Source of the DNA: Burkholderiales bacterium
GTDB lineage: Bacteria > Pseudomonadota > Gammaproteobacteria > Burkholderiales > Casimicrobiaceae
DNA: 64,000 nt
Direction of reading: 5' to 3'
Assembly (NCBI GenBank): GCA_025354165.1
Contig: JANXNI010000052.1
Span: 82,191-146,190 of the forward strand
The notes under the pieces were generated by a model. It worked only from the letters and a program-made list of their open reading frames with translations, had not been told where the DNA came from and searched no databases. Positions 16,616 to 25,928 of the stretch are shown piece by piece. A program made the position numbers and the translations under genes. Every line of letters starts with the position of its first letter. The stretch's first letter is position 1.

Positions 16616-17713
16616 TCAGATGAGGTGCCGCGAAACCCTGGGCGCTACGGCTGTCAACAGCTCGTAGCCAATCGTTCCCGCCGCCGCCGCGACTTCGTCC
16701 ACAGGCAGTTGCGTGCCCCACAACTCAACCGGCGTGCCGACTCGCGCCAGTTCAATATCCGTCACGTCGACCGTGATTTTGTCCATCGAGACGCGGCCGA
16801 CCACGCGGGTACGCTGTCCGGCGACCAGTATTGGCGTGCCGGTGCCAGCGCTTCTTGGATAACCGTCGGCGTAGCCGCAGGCGACGACCGCAACGCGCTC
16901 GTTTTTGCTGGCGACGTAGGTTGCGCCGTAACCTACCCGTTCGCCCGCTTTGAGCGATTGCACGCCGATGATTTCGGTGGTGAATGCCATGGCAGGTTTG
17001 AGTTTTAGTGAGGCGGCGCTGCGGGTTACATGCGAAAACGGCGTTGCGCCATAGAGCATGATGCCGGGGCGAACAGAGTCGGTGCCGGTCTCCGCGCGCT
17101 CGTTTGATCCGACGCGGTCAAAATCGAAACAGGCCGCCGAATTCGCCACGGATCGCGCAAATGGCAATCCCGCTGTGGCGTGAACAAACGCGCGGAGTGC
17201 CTCAAGATGCCCGTCGCGTTCATCGGCGCTGGCGAAATGTGTCATCAGCGTAATGTCGCCCACGCCGGAATTGAGCACCAGACGGGTGGCGACGTCGCGC
17301 GCGCGCTCGACGCGAAAACCGAGACGGTTCATGCCAGTGTTGAACTTCAAGTAGATATCGAGCTTGCGCGCGAGCGGTGTGGCTTCAAATTCGCTTAATT
17401 GTTCGTCGGAATGAATCACGCAGGCGAGGCGATGCTCGGCGGCGGCGTGCCAGTCGACAGCGGCGTAGCAACCTTCGAGCAACAGGATTGGCTTTTTCCA
17501 GCCCATTTCACGCAGACGAATCGCGTTTTCAATTTCAATCAGCGCCAGTCCGTCGGCGGCGGCGAACGCCTGCATGGCGGCGGCGATGCCGTGTCCGTAA
17601 GCATCAGCCTTGATCACCGCCCACGTCTGCGCACCGTGCGTTAACTGTTGCACAAGTGCGAGGTTGTGCGTCATTGCGGCGCGGTCAATGGTGGCTACGA
17701 GCGGTCTTGGCAT
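16616..17713 (-). CDS. alr: Alanine racemase
   Basis: Makes D-alanine for peptidoglycan. The PLP lysine lies in AVIKADAYGHG near residue 33, and the second catalytic tyrosine in GERVGYGATYVAS. The C-terminal beta domain includes GRVSMDKITVDVTD. I chose the start MPRPLVATIDRAAM at 17713 because it matches betaproteobacterial family members; in-frame ATG at 17728 and TTG at 17731 are alternatives. The protein is 365 residues. It is divergent from lplT. Confidence 0.94.
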   Translation of the reverse strand: MPRPLVATIDRAAMTHNLALVQQLTHGAQTWAVIKADAYGHGIAAAMQAFAAADGLALIEIENAIRLREMGWKKPILLLEGCYAAVDWHAAAEHRLACVIHSDEQLSEFEATPLARKLDIYLKFNTGMNRLGFRVERARDVATRLVLNSGVGDITLMTHFASADERDGHLEALRAFVHATAGLPFARSVANSAACFDFDRVGSNERAETGTDSVRPGIMLYGATPFSHVTRSAASLKLKPAMAFTTEIIGVQSLKAGERVGYGATYVASKNERVAVVACGYADGYPRSAGTGTPILVAGQRTRVVGRVSMDKITVDVTDIELARVGTPVELWGTQLPVDEVAAAAGTIGYELLTAVAPRVSRHLI

Positions 17714-17880
17714 GGTGCATTGCGTCATCAAGCGATATCGGGGCCTATGCTACTCTCCGATTCGAGATTGATTGACGGCTCGTATCGCGAAAATAAACGT
17801 CGTGCGTGCGATGCGGATTCTGAGGGGGAACCGCAGGCAGCCCGTCGACGGCAACCAGAAAAACAGGAGACGAGTAGCGC

Positions 17881-19155
17881 ATGCAGCGCGGGTTTTACAC
17901 GATCATGGCGGCGCAGTTTTTCAGCTCGCTCGCCGATAACGCGCTGTTTGTCGCTGCGTATCAATTGCTTCGCTACGACGGCGCGCCGAGCTGGCAGGGC
18001 GCGGCCTTGGTGCCGTTGTTCGCGTTTTTCTATGTCGTACTGGCTCCGTTCGTGGGCGCGTTTGCGGATCGTTTCCCCAAAGGTCGCGTGATGTTCACGT
18101 CGAACCTGATCAAAGTGGTCGGCTGCCTGCTGCTCTTGTTCGGTACTCATCCGTTGATGGCGTACGCCGTCGTTGGGCTCGGCGCGGCGGCGTATTCGCC
18201 CGCGAAGTACGGCATCCTCACTGAGCTTTTGCCGCCATCGCAACTGGTCAAGGCTAACGGCTGGATTGAGGGCTTGACCATTATGTCGATCATCATGGGC
18301 AACGTGCTGGGCGGCGTGCTGGTCGGGCCAAAGGTCGGCGACTGGTTGCTTGATCTTGATTTTCCGATGCTGGATTTTGATATTGCCACTGCGCCGGAGG
18401 CAGCAATTGCCTGCATGATCGCGGTGTACGTGGTGGCGGCGGCGTTTAACCTGCGCATTCCGCACACCGGTGTTGCCATGCAACCGATCCCGACCGCGAC
18501 GCATTTATTGCCCGATTTCTGGCATTGCAACACGCGTTTGTGGCGCGACAAACTGGGCCAGATTTCGCTCGCGACGACGACGTTGTTTTGGGGCGCGGCC
18601 GGCAACCTGAAAGTGATCGTGATCGCGTGGGCGGCCACTGCGCTGTCGTACAGCGTGACCGAGTCGACCACTTTGGTGGGTGTCGTCGGCATCGGCACGG
18701 CGGCGGGAGCGGTGTATGCGTCGATGCGCGCCTCGCTTGATCGAGCGACCAACGTGATCCCCCTCGGCATCGGCATGGGCGTTGCCGTCGCCTGCATGGT
18801 TTTCATTCACCATCTGTGGATCGCGGTGCCGTTCCTGATTTTTCTGGGTGCGATTGGCGGTTATCTCGTGGTGCCAATGAACGCGTTGTTGCAACATCGT
18901 GGTCACATGTTGATGGGCGCGGGGCGCTCGATTGCCGTGCAAAACTTCAACGAACAGCTGGCGATCCTGTTGCTAGGCGGTTTCTACACGCTGATGACCA
19001 GCCTGGAGCTGTCGATTTTCGCGTCGGTCGCGACGTTCGGTTTGTTGGTGGCGGCGTTTATGTACCTGATCGGCCGTTGGCACAAATCAAACCTCGTACA
19101 TCACAAAGCGGAATTGGACCGGTTGCTCGCGATTGCCAAGAGCGACAAACATTAG
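17881..19155 (+). CDS. lplT: Lysophospholipid transporter LplT (MFS)
   Basis: Major facilitator protein that flips lysophospholipids across the inner membrane for re-acylation. The 424 residues contain about 12 membrane helices. Family motifs include FYTIMAAQFFSSLADNALF at the N-terminus, GAFADRFPKGRVM in the first cytoplasmic loop, and AAAYSPAKYGILTELLPP. An AGGAG site lies ahead of the ATG. In E. coli lplT is joined to the acyltransferase gene aas, but no acyltransferase follows here. Confidence 0.9.
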   Translation: MQRGFYTIMAAQFFSSLADNALFVAAYQLLRYDGAPSWQGAALVPLFAFFYVVLAPFVGAFADRFPKGRVMFTSNLIKVVGCLLLLFGTHPLMAYAVVGLGAAAYSPAKYGILTELLPPSQLVKANGWIEGLTIMSIIMGNVLGGVLVGPKVGDWLLDLDFPMLDFDIATAPEAAIACMIAVYVVAAAFNLRIPHTGVAMQPIPTATHLLPDFWHCNTRLWRDKLGQISLATTTLFWGAAGNLKVIVIAWAATALSYSVTESTTLVGVVGIGTAAGAVYASMRASLDRATNVIPLGIGMGVAVACMVFIHHLWIAVPFLIFLGAIGGYLVVPMNALLQHRGHMLMGAGRSIAVQNFNEQLAILLLGGFYTLMTSLELSIFASVATFGLLVAAFMYLIGRWHKSNLVHHKAELDRLLAIAKSDKH

Positions 19156-19163
19156 TCCGCTAT

Positions 19164-19279
19164 CAGCTTTTGGCTAAAAGCACACCGGCATAGGGGCTAA
19201 CAGTTAATTAGGGTGAAAGTCGATATTTGAAGTAATTATCGGGTAGCCCCGGTGCAACGGGCGTTTCAGCGAAAAGCTG
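19164..19279. repeat. 116-bp palindromic repeat, copy B
   Basis: Complete copy starting nine bases after the lplT stop and ending 26 bases before the ROK kinase stop, between convergent genes. The ends are CAGCTTTT and AAAAGCTG, the inner arms TAGGGGCT and TAGCCCC, and the centre AGTCGATA at 19218–19225. Confidence 0.87.
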
Positions 19280-19305
19280 TTATCTGAGTTTGTCGGAAAA
19301 AAGCC

Positions 19306-20202
19306 TCACCAAAGCCAAGCCGCACCGCGCACGCCGCCCGAATCGCCATGTACGTTCGGTGAAATTTTGGTCTCTACAAATTCGCTGAAAACGTAGCGCG
19401 GCAACAGTTTCGGCACATTGTCATACAGCCGCGTGATGTTCGACACGCCGCCGCCGAGCACGATGACGTCCGGGTCGATCACGTTGATGATTGTGGCTAA
19501 AGCCCGCGCCAGACGGTCTTCTACGCGCCGCAGATACATCTCCGCGATCTCGTCTCCGGCGTCCGCGCGTTTGACGATTTCGCTGGTGATGACGCCGCTA
19601 TCGCCGAAATGCGCTGCGATGCCGGGGCCTGACAGCCACGTCTCGATGCAGCCCAATTTTCCGCAGTAACAGCGCGTGCCGGGAAACTCATCGGCGGCAG
19701 GCCAGGGCAGCGGATTGTGTCCCCATTCGCCTGCAATCGCGTGCAATCCATTGACGATTTTTCCGTCGACAACGATGCCGCCGCCGACGCCGGTGCCAAG
19801 GATCACGCCGAAGACAATCTGGGCACCTTTTCCCGCACCGTCGACTGCCTCGGACAGCGCAAAACAATTGGCGTCATTGGCTATTCGCACCTCACGCTTG
19901 AGCCGCGATTCGAGCGCCTGTTTGACTGGTTGTCCGTTGAGCATGACCGTGTTCGAGCCCCGCAGCAGCCCGGTCTTCGGCGACAGCGAACCCGGCGTGC
20001 CGATGCCGACAGACCCTGTCGCATTGAGCGAAACCTCGCAACGCTCGACCAGTCCGGTGATCGCATCGTAGATCGCATCGGCCGTGAGCTTGGGCGTGGG
20101 CACTCGCTCACGCCAGACAACCGCACCGTTATCGGCCAGCGCCACGGCCTCAATTTTGGTGCCGCCGAGGTCGACACCGATGCGAAATTTTTCTGTGTTC
20201 AT
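19306..20202 (-). CDS. ROK-family sugar kinase (fructokinase-like)
   Basis: Phosphorylates a free hexose. I chose the ATG at 20202 (MNTEKFRIGVDLGGTKIEAV), giving 298 residues, because a longer in-frame ORF to 20349 only adds low-complexity sequence. The ATP phosphate loop is DLGGTKIE. Also present are the GTGVGGGIVVDGKI loop, a zinc site with GEWGHNPLPWP and CYCGKLGCIETWLSGPG, and the catalytic Asp in ANDANCFALSEA. The closest known group is the Mak-type fructokinase; the substrate cannot be fixed from sequence. Confidence 0.88.
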   Translation of the reverse strand: MNTEKFRIGVDLGGTKIEAVALADNGAVVWRERVPTPKLTADAIYDAITGLVERCEVSLNATGSVGIGTPGSLSPKTGLLRGSNTVMLNGQPVKQALESRLKREVRIANDANCFALSEAVDGAGKGAQIVFGVILGTGVGGGIVVDGKIVNGLHAIAGEWGHNPLPWPAADEFPGTRCYCGKLGCIETWLSGPGIAAHFGDSGVITSEIVKRADAGDEIAEMYLRRVEDRLARALATIINVIDPDVIVLGGGVSNITRLYDNVPKLLPRYVFSEFVETKISPNVHGDSGGVRGAAWLW

Positions 20203-20287
20203 GACCGAAATGCTACTTGCGGCGGCGGCGGCTAGGGCAGGGCGCGTACTTCCGCAAAGGCGCGCCCGTACTACTTGCGCATTGCGC

Positions 20288-20965
20288 TTACGCCGTGACC
20301 GTCGCCCCGGTCGGCAGCAGACACACCGCGCCCGTCCCCGCCAATCCACAATATCCGTCCGGGTTTTTGGCGAGATATTGCTGGTGATACTCCTCTGCGT
20401 AGAAGAAATGCGGCGTGGCTTCGCCCGGCATCCCGCCCAGAATTTCGGTGGTGATTTTGCCCAGGCCGCGTGCGCTCAGTGCCGCTTGAAACTGCGCTTT
20501 GGTGGTTTCAACCGCGGCGCGCTGTTCGGGCGTGTAGCAATAGATGGCTGATCGATACTGGCTACCCATGTCGTTCCCCTGACGCATGCCCTGTGTCGGG
20601 TCATGCGCTTCCCAGAACACCTTTAGCAATTGCTCGTAACTTACTTTGCCCGGGTCATACACAACCAGCACCATCTCGGTGTGGCCAGTGCGCCCGGTGC
20701 AGGTTTCCTGATAGGTCGGGTTCTGCGTGAACCCCCCGGCGTAACCCACGGCCGTGGAATACACACCCGGCTGTTCCCAGAACTCGCGCTCCGCACCCCA
20801 GAAGCAGCCCATTGCGAACTGTGCGAGCTGCAAGCCCTCGGGGAACGGCGCGACGATGTCGTTGCCGTTAGCGAAGTGTTTGCGCGATACCGTGATCGGC
20901 TCAGTACGTCCCGGCAGCGCTTCGGACGCGCTCACCATCGATGTTGATTTTCCGAAAAATCCCAT
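20288..20965 (-). CDS. msrA: Peptide methionine-S-sulfoxide reductase MsrA
   Basis: Repairs oxidised methionine (S epimer). The catalytic cysteine is in AMGCFWGAE at residue 54. Also present are the conserved GYAGG and TGHTE segments, [21 protein letters not shown], and late [15 protein letters not shown] with the resolving cysteine. The protein has 225 residues, slightly longer than E. coli MsrA at both ends, without a signal peptide. A GGAG site precedes the ATG. Confidence 0.95.
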   Translation of the reverse strand: MGFFGKSTSMVSASEALPGRTEPITVSRKHFANGNDIVAPFPEGLQLAQFAMGCFWGAEREFWEQPGVYSTAVGYAGGFTQNPTYQETCTGRTGHTEMVLVVYDPGKVSYEQLLKVFWEAHDPTQGMRQGNDMGSQYRSAIYCYTPEQRAAVETTKAQFQAALSARGLGKITTEILGGMPGEATPHFFYAEEYHQQYLAKNPDGYCGLAGTGAVCLLPTGATVTA

Positions 20966-21070
20966 AACTCAGCTCCGTATAAAAATGCACCGTTCCTATT
21001 AGTGTGTGGCCATAGCGCGAGCTTACAATCGTTGCAACAAAAATATTGAATATCTACGGGAGCGGTCGAT

Positions 21071-21529
21071 ATGGACAAACGCGCGGCCACGATTGCCGGC
21101 CTCATTGCAGCGATCTTAAGCCTGCTGCTGGGCATGGGCGTTTTGCAGTTGTTGCATGACAACGCGTTCGGCCTCCCGCGTCTGCTGGCGACCATCGTGC
21201 TCGGGCGTGACGCGCTTGATCCGGATTTGACGCCAAACAGCACCGCATTCGTCGTCGGAGCAGCGGCGCACCTCGTGCTCGGTCTCGTCTTCGCGTTCGT
21301 AATTTCGTTCACGCTGCACCGCTGGGGCTTCTGGGTCGGGCTGATTGGCGGCGGTCTGTTCGGCCTCGCGCTGTACGCGATCAACACCTACACCATGAGC
21401 GCATTTTTTCCGGAGTTCTATCATTACAGAAGCTGGTTTATGGTGGGTTTGCATGTGGTGTTTGGCGCGCTCTGTGGCGGCATTTATGAATCGCTGGAAC
21501 GGGATCGCCGTTCCATGTATCGTCGCTAG
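21071..21529 (+). CDS. Membrane protein of unknown function, four helices
   Basis: A 152-residue protein with four predicted membrane segments, at about residues 8–28, 57–78, 84–104 and 122–141, ending in a basic tail (ERDRRSMYRR). The loop after the first helix carries LLATIVLGRDALDPDLTP. I do not recognise a family. It starts after a GGGAGCGG site and ends 15 bases before the M48 protease gene, so they are probably cotranscribed. Confidence 0.7.
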   Translation: MDKRAATIAGLIAAILSLLLGMGVLQLLHDNAFGLPRLLATIVLGRDALDPDLTPNSTAFVVGAAAHLVLGLVFAFVISFTLHRWGFWVGLIGGGLFGLALYAINTYTMSAFFPEFYHYRSWFMVGLHVVFGALCGGIYESLERDRRSMYRR

Positions 21530-21544
21530 GGAGGCACACGAATC

Positions 21545-22336
21545 ATGAACAAAATTCAACTCGTCATCGCACTCATCGTCGCGGCGTTTTCACTTTTCTC
21601 GTATTTCGGTTCTTCGTCAGTGAATCAGATCACGGGCGAGAAACAGCACATTGGTGGCATGTCGCAAAAACAAGAAGTGGCGATGGGTCTGCAATCGGCC
21701 CCGCAGATGGCGCAGCAGATGGGCGGCCTGTCGCAGGACGCTCGTGCGCGCGAGTTAGTGTCGCAGGTAGGGGCGAAAGTTGTTGCGCAGTCGGTCGCTG
21801 CCAAATCCGGCTATCCGTTCAAATTTCACACGCTTGCCGACCCGCGTACGGTTAACGCTTTTGCGTTGCCGGGCGGGCAGATCTTCATCACGATGTCATT
21901 GCTGTCAAAACTGGAGACTGAAGGTCAACTCGCAGGCGTGCTTGGGCATGAGGTTGGCCATGTGCTCGCCCGCCACAGCGCCGAGCACATCGCCAAAGAT
22001 CAGCTCACACAAGGCCTCACCGGCGCGTTCGCGATGGGCTCCGGCTCGATGAATGCCGCGCAAATCGGGCAGATGGTCGGCCAGATGACGATGCTCAAAT
22101 ACGGCCGCGATGACGAGCTGGAAGCCGATGGGCTGGGCCTGCGCCTGATGTCGGAAGCGGGATACGATCCGCGTGCGATGATTCGCGTGATGCAGATTCT
22201 GGAGAAAGCCTCGGGCGGCTCGCGCAATCCGGAGTTCCAAAGCTCACACCCTAGCCCGCCACACCGGATTGAAGAAATTAACGCCAAGCTGAAAAAAGCG
22301 TTTCCGAACGGCATTCCCGCGGGCCTCACGCCCTAA
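21545..22336 (+). CDS. M48-family metalloprotease
   Basis: Zinc peptidase of the LoiP/BepA relatives, anchored by an N-terminal hydrophobic segment (residues 4–22), so probably facing the periplasm. The HEVGH zinc motif is at about residue 135 (LGHEVGHVLARH) and the third ligand lies in RDDELEADGLGLRLM. The C-terminal SSHPSPPHRIEEINA is typical of this group. It has 263 residues and no TPR domain, unlike BepA, so it resembles the shorter LoiP-type proteases. A role in outer-membrane protein quality control is inference. Confidence 0.87.
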   Translation: MNKIQLVIALIVAAFSLFSYFGSSSVNQITGEKQHIGGMSQKQEVAMGLQSAPQMAQQMGGLSQDARARELVSQVGAKVVAQSVAAKSGYPFKFHTLADPRTVNAFALPGGQIFITMSLLSKLETEGQLAGVLGHEVGHVLARHSAEHIAKDQLTQGLTGAFAMGSGSMNAAQIGQMVGQMTMLKYGRDDELEADGLGLRLMSEAGYDPRAMIRVMQILEKASGGSRNPEFQSSHPSPPHRIEEINAKLKKAFPNGIPAGLTP

Positions 22337-22358
22337 TTTAGTCCGTTCCGGCGCAGCT

Positions 22359-23387
22359 TTGCACTTCCTTCGAGATTTTCCGCTCGCTGCGTTCAACACG
22401 TTCGGTGTCGCCGCGACAGCGCGGCAATTCGCCACGGTGTCGACCGAGGCGGCGCTGATGGACTGGTGTGCGCGCAACGGCCAGGCAACGCCACCTTTTT
22501 TACTCGGCGGCGGCAGCAATTTATTGCTCACGCGAGACATCGAAGCCCCGGTGCTGCAAATCGCGCTACGCGGCGCGCGCATCGTGTTCGACGAGGGCAA
22601 TACGGCGCTGGTGGAAGCGATGGCCGGTGAGCCGTGGCACGCGTTTGTGTTGTGGACCCTGGCGAAAGGTTTAAGTGGGCTGGAAAACCTGTCGCTGATT
22701 CCGGGCTTTGTCGGCGCCGCACCGGTGCAAAACGTCGGTGCTTATGGCGTTGAAACGGCCGACCTGCTCGACAGCGTCACCGCGATTGATACGCGTACTG
22801 GTGAGCATCGCGAATTTCGCAACCGTGACTGTCAGTTTGGCTATCGCGATAGCGTGTTCAAGCGCCTGCACGAAGGTCAGCGCGACCAATACGCCATCCT
22901 GCGGGTGCGCTTCCGGTTGTCGAGAAATTTCACGCCACACATCGATTACGGCGATGTCAAAACAGAGTTACAACGGGCGGGCATTTCAGCGCCCACCGCA
23001 TTGGACGTATCGCGCGCCGTGATCGCTATTCGTTCGAGCAAGTTACCCGATCCTGCTGTTATCGGCAACGCCGGAAGTTTCTTCAAAAACCCGGTGCTCG
23101 ATGCACAAACCGCCAGTGCATTGAAAGAGAAATTCCCTGATATGCCGCAGTATCGGGGGAAAGACGGCGTGAAGATTGCGGCCGGCTGGCTGATCGAACA
23201 GGCGGGCTGGAAAGGCCGTCGTTTGTCGCCAGCCAGCGCGGCGGGCGTGCACGAAAAACACGCGCTGGTGATCGTCAATCGTGGCTGGGCGACCGGGGCC
23301 GAAATCTGGGCATTGGCGCAGGCAGTTCAGGCTGACGTCGCCGAGAAATTCGGCATCACGTTGGAACCGGAACCACGCGTGGTTTGA
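22359..23387 (+). CDS. murB: UDP-N-acetylenolpyruvoylglucosamine reductase
   Basis: FAD enzyme that produces UDP-MurNAc for peptidoglycan. It appears to start at a TTG (MHFLRDFPLAAFNTFGV), since no ATG is in range. Motifs are NTFGV, the FAD-binding LGGGSNLL, the active-site region YRDSVFK (YRDSxFK signature), and GNAGSFFKNPV with the catalytic serine. The protein has 342 residues, type I MurB. It starts 22 bases after the protease gene. Confidence 0.95.
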   Translation: MHFLRDFPLAAFNTFGVAATARQFATVSTEAALMDWCARNGQATPPFLLGGGSNLLLTRDIEAPVLQIALRGARIVFDEGNTALVEAMAGEPWHAFVLWTLAKGLSGLENLSLIPGFVGAAPVQNVGAYGVETADLLDSVTAIDTRTGEHREFRNRDCQFGYRDSVFKRLHEGQRDQYAILRVRFRLSRNFTPHIDYGDVKTELQRAGISAPTALDVSRAVIAIRSSKLPDPAVIGNAGSFFKNPVLDAQTASALKEKFPDMPQYRGKDGVKIAAGWLIEQAGWKGRRLSPASAAGVHEKHALVIVNRGWATGAEIWALAQAVQADVAEKFGITLEPEPRVV

Positions 23388-23427
23388 TGCCGCGCTCGCG
23401 GGTTCCGCCGCTCCTGCAAAGGCGCAC

Positions 23428-24162
23428 TTACCAAATCCCCAGCGCCGCCATCTGCGCTGCTGCCTGTGGCGACCAGCCGCGATTAGCCATTGGGCTGGCG
23501 GGGCTCGGATGCAGCACGGTGCCAATTTTCAAATTCGGAAAATCATTCGCCAGCGCCGCGCGAGCCTGATTTTCGGCAAACTTTCCGACGCCAATGACCC
23601 ATTCGGGATTTAGCGCTACAACGCATTCGCGAAGATGGTCATCACACGCTTGGTACAACGGTTTCGTCTCCGATTTATGGAGCTTGTCGGGTGTCACATT
23701 GCGCGCCTTGTCGAAAAATGCAAGCGGGCAATAATTCAGGACGAAATGATCGGCGAAAAAATCTTCTGCATGTGGAAATCGCTCAGAGAAAAGCGCCCAC
23801 AAGCGCTGCCCCGAAACCTCCGATCGTGCACACGAAAACCCTTCAACGGGACGCGATGGATTGGGCGTTTTCGGTTGCGACACGGGCGCGTCAATCTTCA
23901 TCCAGTCGCGCACCGCGCTGACTTCGCCGAATGGCACGCCCACCTGCGCCATGCCAAACGGGCCCGGATTCATGCCGAGAAAGACCACGCGCTTTTTGCC
24001 AGCACCGAATTTGCGCAAGTACTGCTCGTGCGGGGCCCAGGCGTAATCAAGCGGGTTTAACGTATGCGTGACGGGCGAAGAAAAGTGAAGTGCATCAACG
24101 GTAGCGCTCAGCTGGCGCGCCGCAGCAATCAACGCATCCGTCGTCACGCCGCCTTTGGCCAC
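23428..24162 (-). CDS. SMUG1-type uracil-DNA glycosylase
   Basis: Removes uracil and related bases from DNA. The 244 residues carry the SMUG1 signature FLGMNPGPFGMAQVGVPFGE at about residue 62 and the second active-site motif HPSPASPMANRGW near residue 217, both nearly as in vertebrate SMUG1. This family (UDG family 3) is uncommon in bacteria compared with Ung. Its start overlaps the end of the upstream thioesterase gene by 19 bases, so the pair is translationally coupled. Confidence 0.88.
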   Translation of the reverse strand: MAKGGVTTDALIAAARQLSATVDALHFSSPVTHTLNPLDYAWAPHEQYLRKFGAGKKRVVFLGMNPGPFGMAQVGVPFGEVSAVRDWMKIDAPVSQPKTPNPSRPVEGFSCARSEVSGQRLWALFSERFPHAEDFFADHFVLNYCPLAFFDKARNVTPDKLHKSETKPLYQACDDHLRECVVALNPEWVIGVGKFAENQARAALANDFPNLKIGTVLHPSPASPMANRGWSPQAAAQMAALGIW

Positions 24163-24584
24163 AACACCATCTGTGTGCAGCGAAACAGCGCGATCATTTT
24201 GTCAGTCTCTCGATGCTGCACCACCGCGTCCCACACCTGCGTGCTACGGCCCAGATGCTGGGGTCGCGCCTCGCAGTAAATGGTGCCGTCCAGCGCGGTG
24301 CCAAGATGGTTACTCTTGAGTTCGATAGTGGTGAAACCGCTGGCACCTTCAGGCAAATGCGACATGCAGCCGTAGCCGCAAATGGTGTCGGCCAGTGCAA
24401 CGATAGTTGCCGCATGCAGGTAGCCGTTTGGTGCCAGCAGTTCATCTCGAACTTTCACCTCGGCAATGAGCAAACCTTCTTCAACCGCGAGCAGTTCAAC
24501 CCCGATCAGTCCCGGCAGTTTGCCGACACCGTGATCCTGCATCGACGCGACGGTGAAACCCGTTCGCAAATGCTTTTTCGTCAT
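24144..24584 (-). CDS. Hotdog-fold thioesterase (PaaI-like)
   Basis: A 146-residue protein of the PaaI/DUF4442 hotdog group, which hydrolyses acyl-CoA thioesters. The core runs from about residue 25 to 140, with the active-site helix LAPNGYLHAATIVALADTICGYGC and the later TTIELKSNHLG strand. The substrate is unknown. It lies three bases after the outer-membrane protein gene and overlaps the SMUG1 gene. Confidence 0.82.
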   Translation of the reverse strand: MTKKHLRTGFTVASMQDHGVGKLPGLIGVELLAVEEGLLIAEVKVRDELLAPNGYLHAATIVALADTICGYGCMSHLPEGASGFTTIELKSNHLGTALDGTIYCEARPQHLGRSTQVWDAVVQHRETDKMIALFRCTQMVLWPKAA

Positions 24585-24586
24585 GC

Positions 24587-25156
24587 CTAAAACTGGTACC
24601 CGACGGCGAACATCAGCGCGTTGCCACCGAGTAAGATGGTCTCAATCGTTGCGCCTTTAAAGCGAAAACCGAGCGACGGAATGATTCCCGGCGCGACGCC
24701 TGCTTTGTTGAAGGGAATCTTGTCGCGGTACTTGCCTTTGTAGCCGTGCAGCAGGCCGGCTGTGACCTTGACGTAGACGTAGTCGTTTACGTCCCAGCGT
24801 TGGCCCCAATACACCCACTGCGACGGTTGACCAAACGAATTGCGCAGAACCGCTGCACCAAACAGCGTCTTGTCCGCTCCCCAGACGCGGTCGTAGTTCG
24901 ACTGGATTTCGAGGTTCACCATGCGGTTGTGATCGACGTGCTCTGCGCTGTAACTACGGTGCTTTGTATACACCCCGTACTGGATCGAAAACGTGTCGCC
25001 ATCGCGCAGCCACGTATCAGCCGTGCGACCGTCGTCGGACGCGGCGCTCATAGCTCCCATGGGCGCTGCTGGCGAAGTCTGCGCAATCGCAGTGCCGGTC
25101 GCGAGTGTTCCAACCAACGCAACGACGGTCGCAATATGGAAAAAAAACTTCATCAA
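24587..25156 (-). CDS. Probable outer-membrane beta-barrel protein
   Basis: A 189-residue exported protein with a signal peptide ending at TAIA-Q near residue 25. The mature part has alternating beta strands and a C-terminal aromatic residue (VGYQF), as in outer-membrane barrels. The motifs YGVYTKH, NSFGQPSQWVYWGQRW and GLLHGYKGKY resemble a proteobacterial family often labelled as a glycerol-phosphate transporter, a label I do not trust. It recalls small lipid-modifying barrels of the PagP/PagL size. The real function is unknown. Confidence 0.6.
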   Translation of the reverse strand: MMKFFFHIATVVALVGTLATGTAIAQTSPAAPMGAMSAASDDGRTADTWLRDGDTFSIQYGVYTKHRSYSAEHVDHNRMVNLEIQSNYDRVWGADKTLFGAAVLRNSFGQPSQWVYWGQRWDVNDYVYVKVTAGLLHGYKGKYRDKIPFNKAGVAPGIIPSLGFRFKGATIETILLGGNALMFAVGYQF

Positions 25157-25363
25157 TCAATCAACTTTCTTGGTCGGTTCGTCAGCGGGGTCGGCGGCGT
25201 TACGTATGGCTTCGGCCTTTTTCATCGCACTATCGATGTCGGCTTTGACTTTATCAATCGTATTTTCTTTAGTCGGAAACGGGTTTGCCGGCGGCGCTGG
25301 AGGCTTGCAGCCGCCCAGTGCGATTGACACAGCGCCAAGCAGAATAAGCGCCAGCGCCTTCAC
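25157..25363 (-). CDS. Small lipoprotein
   Basis: A 68-residue protein with a lipoprotein signal (MKALALILLGAVSIALGGC; cysteine at residue 19), a Pro-rich linker and a short charged helix (IDKVKADIDSAMKKAEAIRNA). Its stop is directly adjacent to the start of the barrel gene, and its start is one base from the YajQ-family stop, so it belongs to this operon. No family is recognised. Confidence 0.7.
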   Translation of the reverse strand: MKALALILLGAVSIALGGCKPPAPPANPFPTKENTIDKVKADIDSAMKKAEAIRNAADPADEPTKKVD

Positions 25364-25364
25364 G

Positions 25365-25856
25365 CTAGTCCCGGAAATTGTTGAACTGCAACGGCAGCTC
25401 GGTGATGTCTTTTTTGATCAGCGCCATCGCGGCCTGCAGGTTGTCTTTTTTGTCGCCCGTCACGCGCACGGACGTGCCCTGAATCGAGCCACTGACTTTG
25501 AGCTTGCTCTCTTTCAAAAGCTTGACGACTTTCTTTGCCAGCTCGGTTTCCAGACCTTCTTTGAGCGTATCCACGCGCTTCATTTTGTCGCCACCGATTT
25601 TCTCCGGTTTGCCTTTTTCGATGGAGCGCGAATCGACGCTGCGCTTGGCGAATTTATTGAGCAACACGTCGTCGACCTGACCCAATTTGAAGTCATCGTC
25701 GGCGAATACCGTCATCGTCTTGTCTTTTTCGTTCAGCTCAACGCGTGAGTCCGAACCTTTGAAGTCAAAGCGCGTGGTGATCTCTTTGTTCGCCTGATCC
25801 AGCGCGTTTTTGATTTCAACCCAGTTCAAGTCGGAGACGGTGTCGAATGAAGGCAT
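25365..25856 (-). CDS. YajQ-family nucleotide-binding protein
   Basis: A 163-residue protein of the YajQ/UPF0234 family, some members of which bind cyclic di-GMP. I chose the ATG at 25856 because [21 protein letters not shown] is the family N-terminus. The two ferredoxin-like halves are visible, with [21 protein letters not shown] and [11 protein letters not shown] followed by [19 protein letters not shown]. It appears to head the small minus-strand run down to the SMUG1 gene. Confidence 0.92.
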   Translation of the reverse strand: MPSFDTVSDLNWVEIKNALDQANKEITTRFDFKGSDSRVELNEKDKTMTVFADDDFKLGQVDDVLLNKFAKRSVDSRSIEKGKPEKIGGDKMKRVDTLKEGLETELAKKVVKLLKESKLKVSGSIQGTSVRVTGDKKDNLQAAMALIKKDITELPLQFNNFRD

Positions 25857-25928
25857 GGCAATCGTCGCAAAAGCAGTCAATCCGCAAGTGTAAGCGGTGG
25901 GCGCGCCTCAGGGCGTTTGGGCCCAGCG

